Assembly: GCA_020628545.1 (NCBI GenBank) | Contig: JAHDEX010000019.1 | Coordinates: forward strand, 1-37,624 | DNA length: 37,624 bases | Reading direction: 5' to 3' | Source of the DNA: Paracoccaceae bacterium | Lineage (GTDB): Bacteria; Pseudomonadota; Alphaproteobacteria; Rhodobacterales; Rhodobacteraceae | Shown: one piece after another, positions 27,532 to 36,213 of the stretch | Layout: each line of letters opens with the position of its first letter | How positions within the stretch are numbered: position 1 is the first letter of the stretch | Notes under the pieces: generated by a model | Databases searched by the model: none | Told to the model about the DNA's origin: nothing | Seen by the model: only the letters and a program-made list of their open reading frames with translations | Made by a program: the position numbers and the translations under genes

Positions 27532-28657
27532 ATGCAGCAACGGCCATGGTGTAAGACAGATCGCGGTTCTTCTCGACCGCGAAGGCAACGGCGTTTCGAC
27601 CATTTGACTTCGCTTTATAAAGTGCTTCGTCAGCGAAACTCAGTAGCATCTGAAAGTCTGCATCGTCTTCCGTCCACACTGCGCCAACGCTAATGGTGGC
27701 TTTGATCATGTCGTTTCCGACCAAAACCGGCGTTTCCGCAACCAGCACACGGCACCGCTCCGCAACGTTTCTGGCCTCACCCTTGGGCAAGTTTGGCAGG
27801 ATCACGACAAACTCGTCTCCGCCGAGCCGGCAAAAAATATCCTCCGCGCGAAAGGTGGATGCGAGCCGGGAAGAGACGACCTGCAGAACCGCGTCGCCTG
27901 CGGCGTGGCCATAGGTGTCATTGATCGTTTTGAATTTGTCGAGGTCAAAGCAGATTGCTGTTGTGCCCCGCCATGTCCGGGAGATCTCTGTCAACTTTGA
28001 CAGTTTTTCCTCCAGACTGCGACGATTGTGCAGTCCTGTCAGGTGATCGGTTGACGCCGCCTCTTCAAAGCTTTTGGACGAGCTAAGAAAGTTCATTTCA
28101 AAGTGCACCAGATACCGGATCAGAGTCACGCCCATCAGATTGCAGACAACAGTGTAGGGTACAAGCAATGTGAAATACTCTACCCAGCGGTCTGATGGCG
28201 CGAAAAAGATTGCGAGCGTGTTCAGGCTTAGTACCAGAGCCAAAACGACGGATTGCACCAACTCGGGCCACTTGAGCTGGCTTGCGTAGCGATGCCAAGA
28301 GATCCCTGCACAAAAAGCGATGAGTATATTAACGATGCCGGGGACGAGGCCCGGGTTGCCGATGCCAATCCGCATTACGAGGGCGCAGGTCAGTACAATC
28401 GCCGCAGTACGGATGCCAAACATCGCGGCAGCAACCCCGATGATGAGGCCCCTCATGTCATATTGTCCACCATTTGGCAGGTCAATCGGGGCCGCCAGCG
28501 TATAGACAACTGCAAGTGAAAAGACGGCACCCATCAGGAAGTCAGTGTTCACGTTTCGCCACCGACGTCGGTGCACGACGCTCAATGCAAAGACCAGCGC
28601 CATGATCACGATGAGAGGGTTGAAAAAAGTCACGAGTAACTGGTTCAGGCCGGTCAT
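27530..28657 (-). CDS. Membrane-bound diguanylate cyclase (GGDEF domain)
   Basis: A 375-residue enzyme expected to make cyclic di-GMP from GTP. The N-terminal half (about 5-190) has five or six hydrophobic helices; the LPNGGQYDMRGLIIGVAAAM stretch (60-79) resembles the 5TM sensor (5TMR-LYT type) found in other signalling proteins. The GGDEF domain runs from about 195 to 360: DHLTGLHNRR (204-213), FDLDKFKTINDTYGHAAGD (237-255) and GGDEF at 279-283. R270-x-x-D273, five residues before GGDEF, is an intact inhibitory I-site, so product inhibition is likely. No EAL domain is present. The sensed signal is unknown. Convergent with the atp operon. Confidence 0.93.
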   Translation of the reverse strand: MTGLNQLLVTFFNPLIVIMALVFALSVVHRRRWRNVNTDFLMGAVFSLAVVYTLAAPIDLPNGGQYDMRGLIIGVAAAMFGIRTAAIVLTCALVMRIGIGNPGLVPGIVNILIAFCAGISWHRYASQLKWPELVQSVVLALVLSLNTLAIFFAPSDRWVEYFTLLVPYTVVCNLMGVTLIRYLVHFEMNFLSSSKSFEEAASTDHLTGLHNRRSLEEKLSKLTEISRTWRGTTAICFDLDKFKTINDTYGHAAGDAVLQVVSSRLASTFRAEDIFCRLGGDEFVVILPNLPKGEARNVAERCRVLVAETPVLVGNDMIKATISVGAVWTEDDADFQMLLSFADEALYKAKSNGRNAVAFAVEKNRDLSYTMAVAA

Positions 28658-28823
28658 TGTTCCGCTCCGCGCAAAATATTGGCTATTTTGATAGGATCGA
28701 CGCGTTAACGCTTCATGAGCCGGACAGTGCCCAAACAGGGTAGGGCGATTTGGCCTTAACCGAATTCACCGTAAGTGCATGAAAAGTAATGTGGAAAAGT
28801 ATTAACCTTAAGCTGATTATCTG

Positions 28824-28888
28824 AAGCTTGCGCCTCACACGGGTGAAAAAAAAATGACGTGAGAAACTCGTTTGCCTACCGCAAGCTT
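28824..28888. repeat. Nested inverted repeats upstream of the xyl operon
   Basis: Outer arms AAGCTTGCG and CGCAAGCTT are perfect over 9 bp and 47 nt apart. Inside, CTCAC/GTGAG and TCAC-ACGG-GTGA arms add further pairing, around a run of nine A. They could be operator half-sites or a cruciform/hairpin; no gene reads through. Confidence 0.5.
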
Positions 28889-28960
28889 AGCAAAACAGGG
28901 CAATTTCTTAAAGCCGTGACATTCGGTCTTGCCGCGAATCTGTGTCGGGTTCGGCGCAGG

Positions 28961-28988
28961 TTGACATCAGATATTTGAGATGGATACT
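28961..28988 (+). promoter_or_regulatory. Putative promoter of the xyl operon
   Basis: A consensus -35 TTGACA (28961-28966) is followed after 16 nt by GATACT (28983-28988), four of six matches to the -10 consensus. The transcript would carry a leader of about 140 nt before the regulator gene. Confidence 0.5.
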
Positions 28989-29087
28989 AAAATCCAGGTC
29001 AATCTACCCTTCTTTTTTTCTACATATTATTAAGAGATTAGGAAAAGAACATGTAAGTCATGCCGCTATTTCACATCAAAAAAAGAT

Positions 29088-29121
29088 TGACGCACCTCAT
29101 TTGATTCTGCCTTTTGCGTCA
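29088..29121 (+). promoter_or_regulatory. Inverted repeat adjoining the regulator's ribosome-binding site
   Basis: TGACGCA (29088-29094) and TGCGTCA (29115-29121) are perfect 7-bp inverted arms with a 20-nt spacer, ending one base before AAGGAGG. It may be an operator for autoregulation or an RNA hairpin; neither is shown. Confidence 0.4.
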
Positions 29122-29133
29122 CAAGGAGGAGAC

Positions 29134-30150
29134 ATGACCAGGCCGACGATCCACGATGTCGCACGCTCAGCTCAGGTGAGCCTGGCCACGGTCGACCGTG
29201 TTCTCAACAAGCGTGGTGGGGTAGCGGAGAAATCCGTGCGCAAGGTACTCGAAGCGGTGGAGGTCATTGGCTATGAACGCGACTTGACCGCTGCGAACCT
29301 TTCGCGCGGGCGTGAATACCGGTTCACTTTTCTGATCCCCAACAACAAAACCGGATTCATGGCGTTGATCCGCGACGCGCTTGATAAGCAGCGGGCCGCG
29401 CTGCGCTCTCAGCGGGTGAAGCTGAAGATTTTGACCGTTCCGGCATTCGACACTGCTGCACAAACTGCGGCGCTGGCGCAGGTTGGGCCGCGCAACACGG
29501 ACGGTGTGGCAGTGATCGCAAGTGAAGCACCGGAAGTGCAGGCGGAACTGGCGCGTCTTCAAAACAATGGAATTCCTGTCGTGACACTCGTGTCAGACCT
29601 GCCGCGCGCGCGTCGAGATTTCTATGTTGGGCCTGACAATGTCATGGCGGGGCGCACGGCCGCGTCGTTCATGGGGCGTTTCATCGGCGACCATCGTGGC
29701 GCTGTCTTGATGATCGCTGGAAGCCTTGCGGCTCGGGACCATATGGAGCGAGTTATGGGCTTTCGCATGGTGATGACGGAGCGGTTTCCAAAGCTCACAC
29801 TTCTGCCGGCTGTGCAAGGTTTTGATACACCAGAAACCGTGAAGAACTTGACCCTCGATGCGATGCGGGAGGGACCAATCGCCGGGATTTACGCCGTGGG
29901 GGCAGGGCGTAGTGGCCTGTTTGAAGCGCTGCGTGACTATACAGATCGACCTGTCACCATCGCTCATGATCTGACGCCATCTGCACGCACTGCGCTGATG
30001 CGAAATGAGCTTGATCTGGTGATCGATCAAAACCCTGCAGCTGAAGTGCAAACTGCAATCAACCTGATGCGGGATCTGAGCGATCAGCGTCCCATCAACC
30101 CAAACAGCGGGGCTGTCCCGCTCAACATCTTTGTCCGGGAGAATATCTGA
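29134..30150 (+). CDS. LacI-family transcriptional regulator, probably of xylose use
   Basis: A 338-residue repressor-type protein. The N-terminal helix-turn-helix and hinge ([20 protein letters not shown] then [18 protein letters not shown], residues about 4-50) are classical LacI family. The rest is the periplasmic-binding-protein-like sugar-sensing core ([58 protein letters not shown]). The ATG at 29134 has AAGGAGG 4 nt upstream; an in-frame extension back to 28942 has no such site and runs through promoter-like DNA. It is the first gene of the operon and joins xylA by TGATG. Control of the xyl genes, possibly relieved by xylose or an oligosaccharide, is inferred from this position and from the operator at 33091-33110. 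Confidence 0.92.
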   Translation: MTRPTIHDVARSAQVSLATVDRVLNKRGGVAEKSVRKVLEAVEVIGYERDLTAANLSRGREYRFTFLIPNNKTGFMALIRDALDKQRAALRSQRVKLKILTVPAFDTAAQTAALAQVGPRNTDGVAVIASEAPEVQAELARLQNNGIPVVTLVSDLPRARRDFYVGPDNVMAGRTAASFMGRFIGDHRGAVLMIAGSLAARDHMERVMGFRMVMTERFPKLTLLPAVQGFDTPETVKNLTLDAMREGPIAGIYAVGAGRSGLFEALRDYTDRPVTIAHDLTPSARTALMRNELDLVIDQNPAAEVQTAINLMRDLSDQRPINPNSGAVPLNIFVRENI

Positions 30151-31460
30151 TGTCCGACTATTTTGCAGGGATCGACGCGGTCCGATACGAAGGCCCTGAA
30201 AGCAACAACCCACTCGCGTTCCGCCACTACAACCCGGACGAAAAGCTTGGTGGCAAAACCATGGCAGAGCATCTGCGCTTTGCAGTCTGCTATTGGCACA
30301 ATTTCGTCTGGGAAGGGAATGATCCCTTCGGCGGTCAGACTTTTGAGCGTCCCTGGTTCCCTGCCGACACGATGGACCTTGCCAAAATGAAGGCCGATGC
30401 GGCGTTCGAGATGTTCCGCATCCTCGGCGTGCCTTACTTCTGCTTCCACGACCACGATGTACGCCCCGAAGGCACAAGCCTCGTTGAAAGTCATGCGCGC
30501 CTGAATGAGATGGCGGATTACTTTGAAGCCAAGATGGCGGCGGGCGGGCCAAAACTGCTTTGGGGCACGGCTAATATGTTCTCCAATCGACGGTATATGT
30601 CTGGCGCGTCGACAAACCCCGATCCCGAGGTCTTTGCGTATTGCGCATCGACCGTAAAGGCCTGCATGGACGTGACGCATCGGCTGGGCGGTGAGAACTA
30701 TGTGCTTTGGGGGGGGCGTGAGGGCTACGAGACGCTGCTCAACACCGATCTGTCGCGGGAGTTGGAACAGATGGGGCGCTTCCTGTCGATGGTAGTCGAC
30801 TACAAGCATAAGACCGGTTTCAATGGTGCAATCCTGATCGAGCCAAAGCCACAGGAGCCGACGAAACATCAGTACGATTTCGATACGGCCACGGTCTACG
30901 GCTTCCTCAAGAAGTTCGGCCTTGAAGACGAGGTCAAAGTGAACATTGAGCAAGGCCACGCGATCCTGGCGGGTCATTCCTTTGAGCATGAGTTGGCAAT
31001 GGCGCGTGCTTTGGGCATTTTCGGTTCTATCGATATGAACCGGAACGATTATCAGTCTGGCTGGGACACAGATCAGTTTCCGAATTCGCCACATGAAGCT
31101 GCGTTGGCCTACTACGAGGTTCTGATGGCCGGTGGCTTTACGACGGGAGGCACAAACTTCGATGCGAAACTGCGTCGTCAATCGCTTGACGCGGAAGATC
31201 TGATTGCCGCCCATGTGGGTGGGATAGACATTTGTGCGCGCGGGTTAAAGTCGGCCTACCGGATGATCCATGACGATGCGTTGGAGGTGCCACGCCGTAA
31301 CCGCTATGCGGGATGGGAGACAGAGGCGGGCAAAGCGATGCTGGCGGATGGCGCCACGCTGGACGGCATCGCTGCCGATGCGGAGGCGCGCGACATCCAA
31401 CCCCAGCCGGTCTCTGGTCAGCAAGAGAAGCTTGAGAATATCGTCAGCCGTTACGTCTGA
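30150..31460 (+). CDS. xylA: Xylose isomerase
   Basis: A 436-residue cytosolic enzyme that converts D-xylose to D-xylulose with two divalent metals. The family signature FHDHD gives H100 and D103 (proton-shuttle pair). The metal ligands read as E231 ([16 protein letters not shown], with K233), E267 and H270 ([17 protein letters not shown]), D295 (SIDMNRND), D306 and D308 (GWDTDQFP) and D338 (NFDAK), each one position before the E. coli numbering. LWGGREGYE is also present. Around two ligands the usual NIEANHA and SIDANRGD are changed to NIEQGHA and SIDMNRND, without loss of a ligand. It shares TGATG joints with genes on both sides. No xylB kinase is in the window. Confidence 0.97.
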   Translation: MSDYFAGIDAVRYEGPESNNPLAFRHYNPDEKLGGKTMAEHLRFAVCYWHNFVWEGNDPFGGQTFERPWFPADTMDLAKMKADAAFEMFRILGVPYFCFHDHDVRPEGTSLVESHARLNEMADYFEAKMAAGGPKLLWGTANMFSNRRYMSGASTNPDPEVFAYCASTVKACMDVTHRLGGENYVLWGGREGYETLLNTDLSRELEQMGRFLSMVVDYKHKTGFNGAILIEPKPQEPTKHQYDFDTATVYGFLKKFGLEDEVKVNIEQGHAILAGHSFEHELAMARALGIFGSIDMNRNDYQSGWDTDQFPNSPHEAALAYYEVLMAGGFTTGGTNFDAKLRRQSLDAEDLIAAHVGGIDICARGLKSAYRMIHDDALEVPRRNRYAGWETEAGKAMLADGATLDGIAADAEARDIQPQPVSGQQEKLENIVSRYV

Positions 31461-33049
31461 TGGCCACGAACCCCATTCTCCCCGGCTTCAACCCCGACCC
31501 GTCGTTCGTGCGGGTCGGGGAGGACTACTATATCGCGACCTCAACCTTCGAATGGTACCCCGGCGTCCAGATCTTCCACTCACGCGACCTGGCAAATTGG
31601 GAGTTGGTTTCGCGGCCTTTGAACCGGGCGACGCAACTTGATATGCGTGGCAATCCTGACAGTTGTGGGATCTGGGCACCTTGTTTGAGCCACGCGGACG
31701 GGAAATTTTGGCTCGTCTACACCGACGTTAAGCGGCTCGAAGGGGCGTTCAAGGACGCGCATAACTACATTGTCTGTTGCGACACAATCGACGGGGACTG
31801 GTCCGACCCATGGTATGTGAACTCCAGTGGGTTTGATCCTTCGCTCTTTCACGACGATGACGGTCGGAAATGGTTCGTCAACATGCAGTGGAACCATCGC
31901 GGTCCAGGCACAGGGGTGAACCCCGCGCATGACGCCTTCGATGGCATTTTGCTGCAGGAATGGTCGCCGGGGCGTGGCCTGTTTGGGCCTATCACAAATA
32001 TCTACGCGGGAACTGCTAAGGGTCTGACTGAGGCACCGCATTTGTTCAAACGGAACGGCTGGTACTATCTGACCACTGCTGAGGGCGGCACCGGGTACGA
32101 TCATGCTGTAACGCTCGCCCGGTCGCGCGAAATTTCGGGGCCGTATGAGGATCATCCCGACAAATACGTGCTGACCGTCAGCAATCCAGATCATCCAATT
32201 CAACGCACAGGCCATGGCCAGTATGTGGATGGCGATGGCGACACCGGCTGGCACACTTTCCTGATGGGGCGTCCGCTCACAGTGGACGGCGCAAAGTACT
32301 GCCAGATGGGGCGCGAAACTGGACTGGCCAAAGTGGTTTGGCGGGACGATTGGCTCTATCTCGCAGATGGCGGGCAGATGCCTTCAGCAGAGGTCGAAGT
32401 CGGTGCGGAATCGATGCCGCGTGATGAAGGCATTCACGACAGGTTTGAAACTCTGCCCCTTGAATTCCAATGGCTTCGTACGCCGGTACCGGACCGTATC
32501 TTCCGGGTTGAGAACGGAAAGCTGATCCTCACAGGGCGTGAAAGCATCGGGTCATGGTTTGAGCAGGCGCTGGTGGCGCGGCGGCAAGAGGATTGGAGCT
32601 ACGACGCGGAAACAAGCCTCGATTTTCAACCAGAATGCTATCAACAGGCCGCGGGTCTGATCACCTACTACAATCGTCACAAATTCCACGGCATTTTCCT
32701 GACAAAAGAAGATGATGAGCTCGTTTTGGCATGCATGTCCTGTAACGGTGATTGGCCTGAGGGGCGACTGACCCTGTCCCATGTAACTGCCGTCCCAGCT
32801 GGCGAAATCGCATTGAAAGTTACAGTCAGAGGCGCGACGCAGCAGTTCTTCTGGCGGCAAGAAGGCGAGTGGCAGGCCGTAGGGCCGGCACTGGACGCCT
32901 ACACCATTTCCGATGAAGGCGGGCAAGGAGAGCATGCGTCGTTCACCGGTGCATTTGTCGGTATGATGGCGTTCGACACCACGGGCCGGGGCAAAGAGGC
33001 CGCATTTTCGCGTTTCGCCTATCGTCCGAAGACTTTCGAAAACACGTAA
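31460..33049 (+). CDS. xynB: Beta-xylosidase, glycoside hydrolase family 43
   Basis: A 529-residue GH43 enzyme that releases xylose from the non-reducing ends of xylo-oligosaccharides. The five-bladed propeller carries the catalytic triad: D13 in PGFNPDPSF (general base), D126 in GFDPSLFHDDDG (pKa modulator) and E191 in GLTEAPHLFKRNGWYYL (general acid). From about 325 a beta-sandwich C-terminal domain follows, as in the two-domain beta-xylosidases. No signal peptide is present, so it acts in the cytoplasm on imported oligosaccharides. It overlaps the xylA stop by TGATG. An arabinofuranosidase side activity is possible, as in many GH43 members. Confidence 0.95.
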   Translation: MATNPILPGFNPDPSFVRVGEDYYIATSTFEWYPGVQIFHSRDLANWELVSRPLNRATQLDMRGNPDSCGIWAPCLSHADGKFWLVYTDVKRLEGAFKDAHNYIVCCDTIDGDWSDPWYVNSSGFDPSLFHDDDGRKWFVNMQWNHRGPGTGVNPAHDAFDGILLQEWSPGRGLFGPITNIYAGTAKGLTEAPHLFKRNGWYYLTTAEGGTGYDHAVTLARSREISGPYEDHPDKYVLTVSNPDHPIQRTGHGQYVDGDGDTGWHTFLMGRPLTVDGAKYCQMGRETGLAKVVWRDDWLYLADGGQMPSAEVEVGAESMPRDEGIHDRFETLPLEFQWLRTPVPDRIFRVENGKLILTGRESIGSWFEQALVARRQEDWSYDAETSLDFQPECYQQAAGLITYYNRHKFHGIFLTKEDDELVLACMSCNGDWPEGRLTLSHVTAVPAGEIALKVTVRGATQQFFWRQEGEWQAVGPALDAYTISDEGGQGEHASFTGAFVGMMAFDTTGRGKEAAFSRFAYRPKTFENT

Positions 33050-33090
33050 CTTGTTTAGGTCTGCTTTTTCTGATTGTCGGGGCTATGCGC

Positions 33091-33110
33091 TTATGTAATC
33101 GTTTACGTAA
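33091..33110. promoter_or_regulatory. LacI-family-type operator between xynB and the isomerase gene
   Basis: TTATGTAATCGTTTACGTAA is a near-perfect 20-bp palindrome with a central CG, the hallmark of LacI-family sites. Its core GTAA-TCGT-TTAC has perfect 4-bp arms. It lies in the 94-bp gap before the isomerase gene, 33 bp upstream of its ATG. The LacI-family protein encoded at the start of the operon is the obvious candidate to bind it. Confidence 0.65.
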
Positions 33111-33143
33111 TTCATGCGCGATCAGCGCGAAGGGAGGACGATC

Positions 33144-34199
33144 ATGAGAACCATCAAAGGCCCCGGCCTGTTTCTTGCGCAATTCGCGGATGATTCAGCG
33201 CCTTTCAATTCCTGGGATAGTATCACGAAATGGGCAGCTGATTGCGGCTACAAGGGCGTGCAAGTGCCCAGCTGGGATGGTCGGTTGTTTGACCTCAAGC
33301 AGGCATCGGAAAGCAAGACCTATTGCGACGAATTTTTGGGGCAGGCCGCGGACAACGGTATCGCAGTGACGGAACTGTCGACCCACCTGCAAGGGCAGTT
33401 GGTCGCGGTACATCCGGCCTATGACACAGCCTTTGATGGCTTTGCCGCCGACAGCGTGCAGGGCGACCCGGCCGCGCGACAGGCTTGGGCGGTGGAACAG
33501 GTGAAGATCGCGCTGACCGCGTCCAAACACATGGGGCTGACGGAAATGGCGTCCTTCTCGGGCGCGCTCGCCTGGCCCTATGTCTACCCCTGGCCCCAAC
33601 GCCCGGCGGGGCTGGTTGAGGCGGCTTTTGATGAACTGGCCAAGCGATGGTTGCCGATCCTGAACCATGCGGAGGATTGCGGCGTCGATATCTGCTACGA
33701 AATCCATCCGGGTGAAGACCTGCACGACGGCGTCACCTATGAGATGTTCCTCGAACGCGTGAACAACCACGCCCGCGCCTGCATGCTCTACGATCCGTCA
33801 CACTACGTGCTGCAGTGCCTCGATTACCTCGACAACATCGACATCTACGCAGACCGTATCCGGATGTTCCATGTGAAGGATGCGGAGTTCAATCCGACAG
33901 GGCGCCAAGGGGTCTACGGCGGTTTCCAGTCGTGGGTCGACCGGGCTGGGCGGTTCCGATCGCTCGGTGATGGGCAGGTCGATTTTGGGGCGATCTTTGC
34001 GAAGATGGCAGCGAACGACTTTGACGGGTGGGCGGTTGTGGAATGGGAATGCTGCTTAAAACATCCTGAAGACGGCGCGCGCGAAGGGGCGCAGTTTGTT
34101 AAGGATCACATTATCCGTGTGACCGAAAAAGCGTTCGACGACTTCGCCGACGGCGGGACAGATGACGCGGCCAATCGCAAGATGCTGGGGATCGACTGA
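33144..34199 (+). CDS. Sugar phosphate isomerase/epimerase (xylose-isomerase-like TIM barrel)
   Basis: A 351-residue AP-endonuclease-2-type TIM barrel, as in many sugar isomerases and epimerases. Likely metal ligands are E186 (CYEIHPGEDLHDG), D217 (LYDPSHYVLQ), H243 (MFHVKDAE) and E300 (VVEWEC), in the spacing usual for the family. The substrate is not readable; 3-keto or aldose sugars are common. The ATG at 33144 has AGGGAGG 6 nt upstream, so an earlier in-frame ATG at 33114 is less likely. It joins a Gfo/Idh/MocA oxidoreductase by TGATG; such isomerase-oxidoreductase pairs often work on keto or inositol-like sugars. Confidence 0.88.
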   Translation: MRTIKGPGLFLAQFADDSAPFNSWDSITKWAADCGYKGVQVPSWDGRLFDLKQASESKTYCDEFLGQAADNGIAVTELSTHLQGQLVAVHPAYDTAFDGFAADSVQGDPAARQAWAVEQVKIALTASKHMGLTEMASFSGALAWPYVYPWPQRPAGLVEAAFDELAKRWLPILNHAEDCGVDICYEIHPGEDLHDGVTYEMFLERVNNHARACMLYDPSHYVLQCLDYLDNIDIYADRIRMFHVKDAEFNPTGRQGVYGGFQSWVDRAGRFRSLGDGQVDFGAIFAKMAANDFDGWAVVEWECCLKHPEDGAREGAQFVKDHIIRVTEKAFDDFADGGTDDAANRKMLGID

Positions 34200-35326
34200 T
34201 GACACGCATTCGCTTGGGCATGGTCGGTGGCGGCAATGACGCCTTTATCGGTGCGGTTCACCGCATCGCGGCGCGCATTGATGATCGGTATGAATTGGTG
34301 GCCGGAGCGCTGTCGTCGACGCCGGAGAAGTCAGCGGCGAGCGCGGAAGCACTTGGAATCGCGCGGTCATACGGCAGTTTTGAAGACATGGCAGCGGCAG
34401 AAGCTGCGCGCGAGGATGGGATTGAGGCGGTTGCGATTGTGACGCCCAATCATGTTCACTGCGCGGCCTCTGCGGCGTTCCTGAAACATGGCATCCATGT
34501 GATCTGTGACAAGCCATTAACCTCCACCATGGAAGACGCCCATGCGTTGGTTGCGGCGGCAGAGGCGTCGTCGGCCAAGTTCATCCTGACCCACAACTAC
34601 ACCGGTTATCCGCTGATCCGGCAAGCGCGGCAGATGGTGGCAGATGGCACTTTGGGAAAGATCCGCGTGGTGCAAGCCAAGTATGCGCAGGATTGGCTGA
34701 CCCAACCGCTCGAAGGCGAAGGGGTGAAGCAGGCGGAGTGGCGGACCGACCCGGCGCGGTCGGGTGCGGGCGGTTGTGTAGGCGACATCGGCACCCATGC
34801 ATTTAATCTGGCGGGGTTCGTGACGGGGCTGACGCTGGACAGCCTTGCGGCTGATTTGGACAGTTTTGTCGAAGGCCGCAGGTTGGATGACAACGTGCAT
34901 GTGTTGCTGCGCTATGCCGGTGGTGCAAAGGGTATGCTGTGGTCCTCGCAAGTGGCGCCTGGCAACGAAAACCGGCTGACACTGCGCGTCTACGGCGAGA
35001 AAGGCGGCATTGAGTGGGGGCAGGAAAACCCAAATGTGCTGCACTACACGCCTTATGGTGAGCCCACGCGGATCCTGACACGGGGCGGTTCAGGTGCCTT
35101 GCCAGCAAACCTGGATGCAACACGGATTCCGCCGGGCCACCCCGAAGGCTACCTCGAAGGGTTCGCGAACATCTACAATGAGGCGGCGGATGTCATCTTG
35201 GCCGACCGAGAAGACAAAATCGTCGCTCATGTTCTGCCATCTGTGCAGGACGGGCTGCAGGGCATGAAGTTCATCGACGCTTGCGTGCGGTCCTCCGCCA
35301 GCGATGCGGCTTGGGTGAAGGTTTAA
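34199..35326 (+). CDS. Gfo/Idh/MocA-family sugar oxidoreductase
   Basis: A 375-residue NAD(P)-dependent dehydrogenase. The N-terminal Rossmann fold has MVGGGNDAFIGAVHR (about 8-22), with GGGNDAFIG in place of the commoner GxGxxG. ICDKPLTST (about 101-109) holds the catalytic Lys of the family's EKP motif, here DKP. GGCVGDIGTHAFNLAGFVTG (about 196-215) carries the Asp/His pair typical of the C-terminal domain. The substrate is not readable. It starts in a TGATG overlap with the isomerase gene and is the last gene of this operon. Its TAA stop overlaps the TAA of the convergent MalG-type gene in TTAA, and no terminator lies between them. Confidence 0.92.
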   Translation: MTRIRLGMVGGGNDAFIGAVHRIAARIDDRYELVAGALSSTPEKSAASAEALGIARSYGSFEDMAAAEAAREDGIEAVAIVTPNHVHCAASAAFLKHGIHVICDKPLTSTMEDAHALVAAAEASSAKFILTHNYTGYPLIRQARQMVADGTLGKIRVVQAKYAQDWLTQPLEGEGVKQAEWRTDPARSGAGGCVGDIGTHAFNLAGFVTGLTLDSLAADLDSFVEGRRLDDNVHVLLRYAGGAKGMLWSSQVAPGNENRLTLRVYGEKGGIEWGQENPNVLHYTPYGEPTRILTRGGSGALPANLDATRIPPGHPEGYLEGFANIYNEAADVILADREDKIVAHVLPSVQDGLQGMKFIDACVRSSASDAAWVKV

Positions 35327-36213
35327 CCCTTCACTGCACCGTCACTGAGGCCCGAGACAAGGTAGCGCTGCGCAATCAGGAAGACGATGGTGATCGGCAG
35401 CCCTGACAGGATCGCTGCTGCGGCAAAGTCGCCCCAGAGGTATTTGAATTCGTTGAGGTAAAGGCGCGAACCGACAGCAAGCGTCATCTTGTCTTCGGAT
35501 CGGATCAGAACCGAGGCGATGGGGTAGTCGTTGATGAAGCCGATGAAGGCGAGGACAAAGACGACTGACATGATTGGCACAGCCAGCGGCAGGAAGATAA
35601 ACCGAAAGGTCTGCCACGGGGTTGCGCCGTCGATTGCGGCGGCTTTGTCGAGGCTAGTATCGATGCTGTCGAAGTAGCCTTTGATTGTCCAGATGTGCAG
35701 CGTGACGCCAGACAGATAGATCAGCATCAGGCCGAGGTGGCTGTTGATGCCGAGCATGGGCGTAACCTCACCCAGTGCATCAAAAATCGCATAGATGGCG
35801 ACGAGCGCCAGCGTGGTGGGGAACATCTGGATCAGGAAGAGGCCGTCAAGCATCGCCCCTTTGCCGCGAATACGGATGCGGCTGAACGCGTAAGCGGAGA
35901 TGGTGGCGACCGCGAGGACGCCGAAGGCGGCGATGAGGCTGATCTTAATGGAATTCCACATCCAAAGCATCACCGGATAGGGCGGTTCAACCACGGTCCC
36001 ATCCGCGCGAGTGTAGTTTTGACCAAAGGCCAGCACCCAATGCTCAAGCGTTGGGTTTTGCGGAATGATCGCACCGACCGAGAAGTTGCCTTCGCGAAAT
36101 GAGATCGACAAAACCATGAAGAAGGGGAAGAGGATCAGGATCAGAAAACAGATCATGAACCCATGCGCGAGGCACTTCTTGATCAGCAGGTCGCGTGGGC
36201 GTTCGACAATCAT
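35323..36213 (-). CDS. Carbohydrate ABC transporter permease, MalG type
   Basis: A 296-residue inner-membrane permease of the MalG group. Six hydrophobic helices are seen, the first at about 15-37. The cytoplasmic EAA loop reads DKAAAIDGATPWQTFRFIFLPL (from about 189; the key residues are A191-A193, D195-G196 and the final LPL) and would contact the ATPase. The periplasmic segment YTRADGTVVEPPYP is typical of MalG of the maltose and alpha-glucoside group. AAGGA lies 7 nt upstream of the ATG at 36213. It is downstream of the MalF-type gene on the same strand, 130 bp apart. The sugar carried is not readable; the neighbouring xyl genes suggest a xylo-oligosaccharide, the sequence type a maltodextrin. 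Confidence 0.9.
   Translation of the reverse strand: MIVERPRDLLIKKCLAHGFMICFLILILFPFFMVLSISFREGNFSVGAIIPQNPTLEHWVLAFGQNYTRADGTVVEPPYPVMLWMWNSIKISLIAAFGVLAVATISAYAFSRIRIRGKGAMLDGLFLIQMFPTTLALVAIYAIFDALGEVTPMLGINSHLGLMLIYLSGVTLHIWTIKGYFDSIDTSLDKAAAIDGATPWQTFRFIFLPLAVPIMSVVFVLAFIGFINDYPIASVLIRSEDKMTLAVGSRLYLNEFKYLWGDFAAAAILSGLPITIVFLIAQRYLVSGLSDGAVKG

Larger units (their letters stand above)
28658..29133. other. 476-bp regulatory gap between the GGDEF and LacI-family genes
   Basis: No gene was found. The gap is more AT-rich than its surroundings. It holds, left to right, a GCGTTAACGC palindrome (28702-28711) upstream of the GGDEF start; a 9-bp inverted repeat AAGCTTGCG/CGCAAGCTT (28824-28832, 28880-28888) with smaller inverted repeats inside; a promoter-like pair (28961-28988); and a 7-bp inverted repeat next to the lacI-type gene's ribosome-binding site (29088-29121). 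Confidence 0.6.

Noticed and set aside
28942-29133. A longer start for the LacI-family regulator at 28942
   Set aside because: The added residues have no family match and overlap a consensus -35 region, while AAGGAGG sits 4 nt before the ATG at 29134.
30084-31214. A 376-codon minus-strand open frame across xylA
   Set aside because: Antisense to xylA, whose metal-binding residues are all intact; no start signal or recognisable domain.
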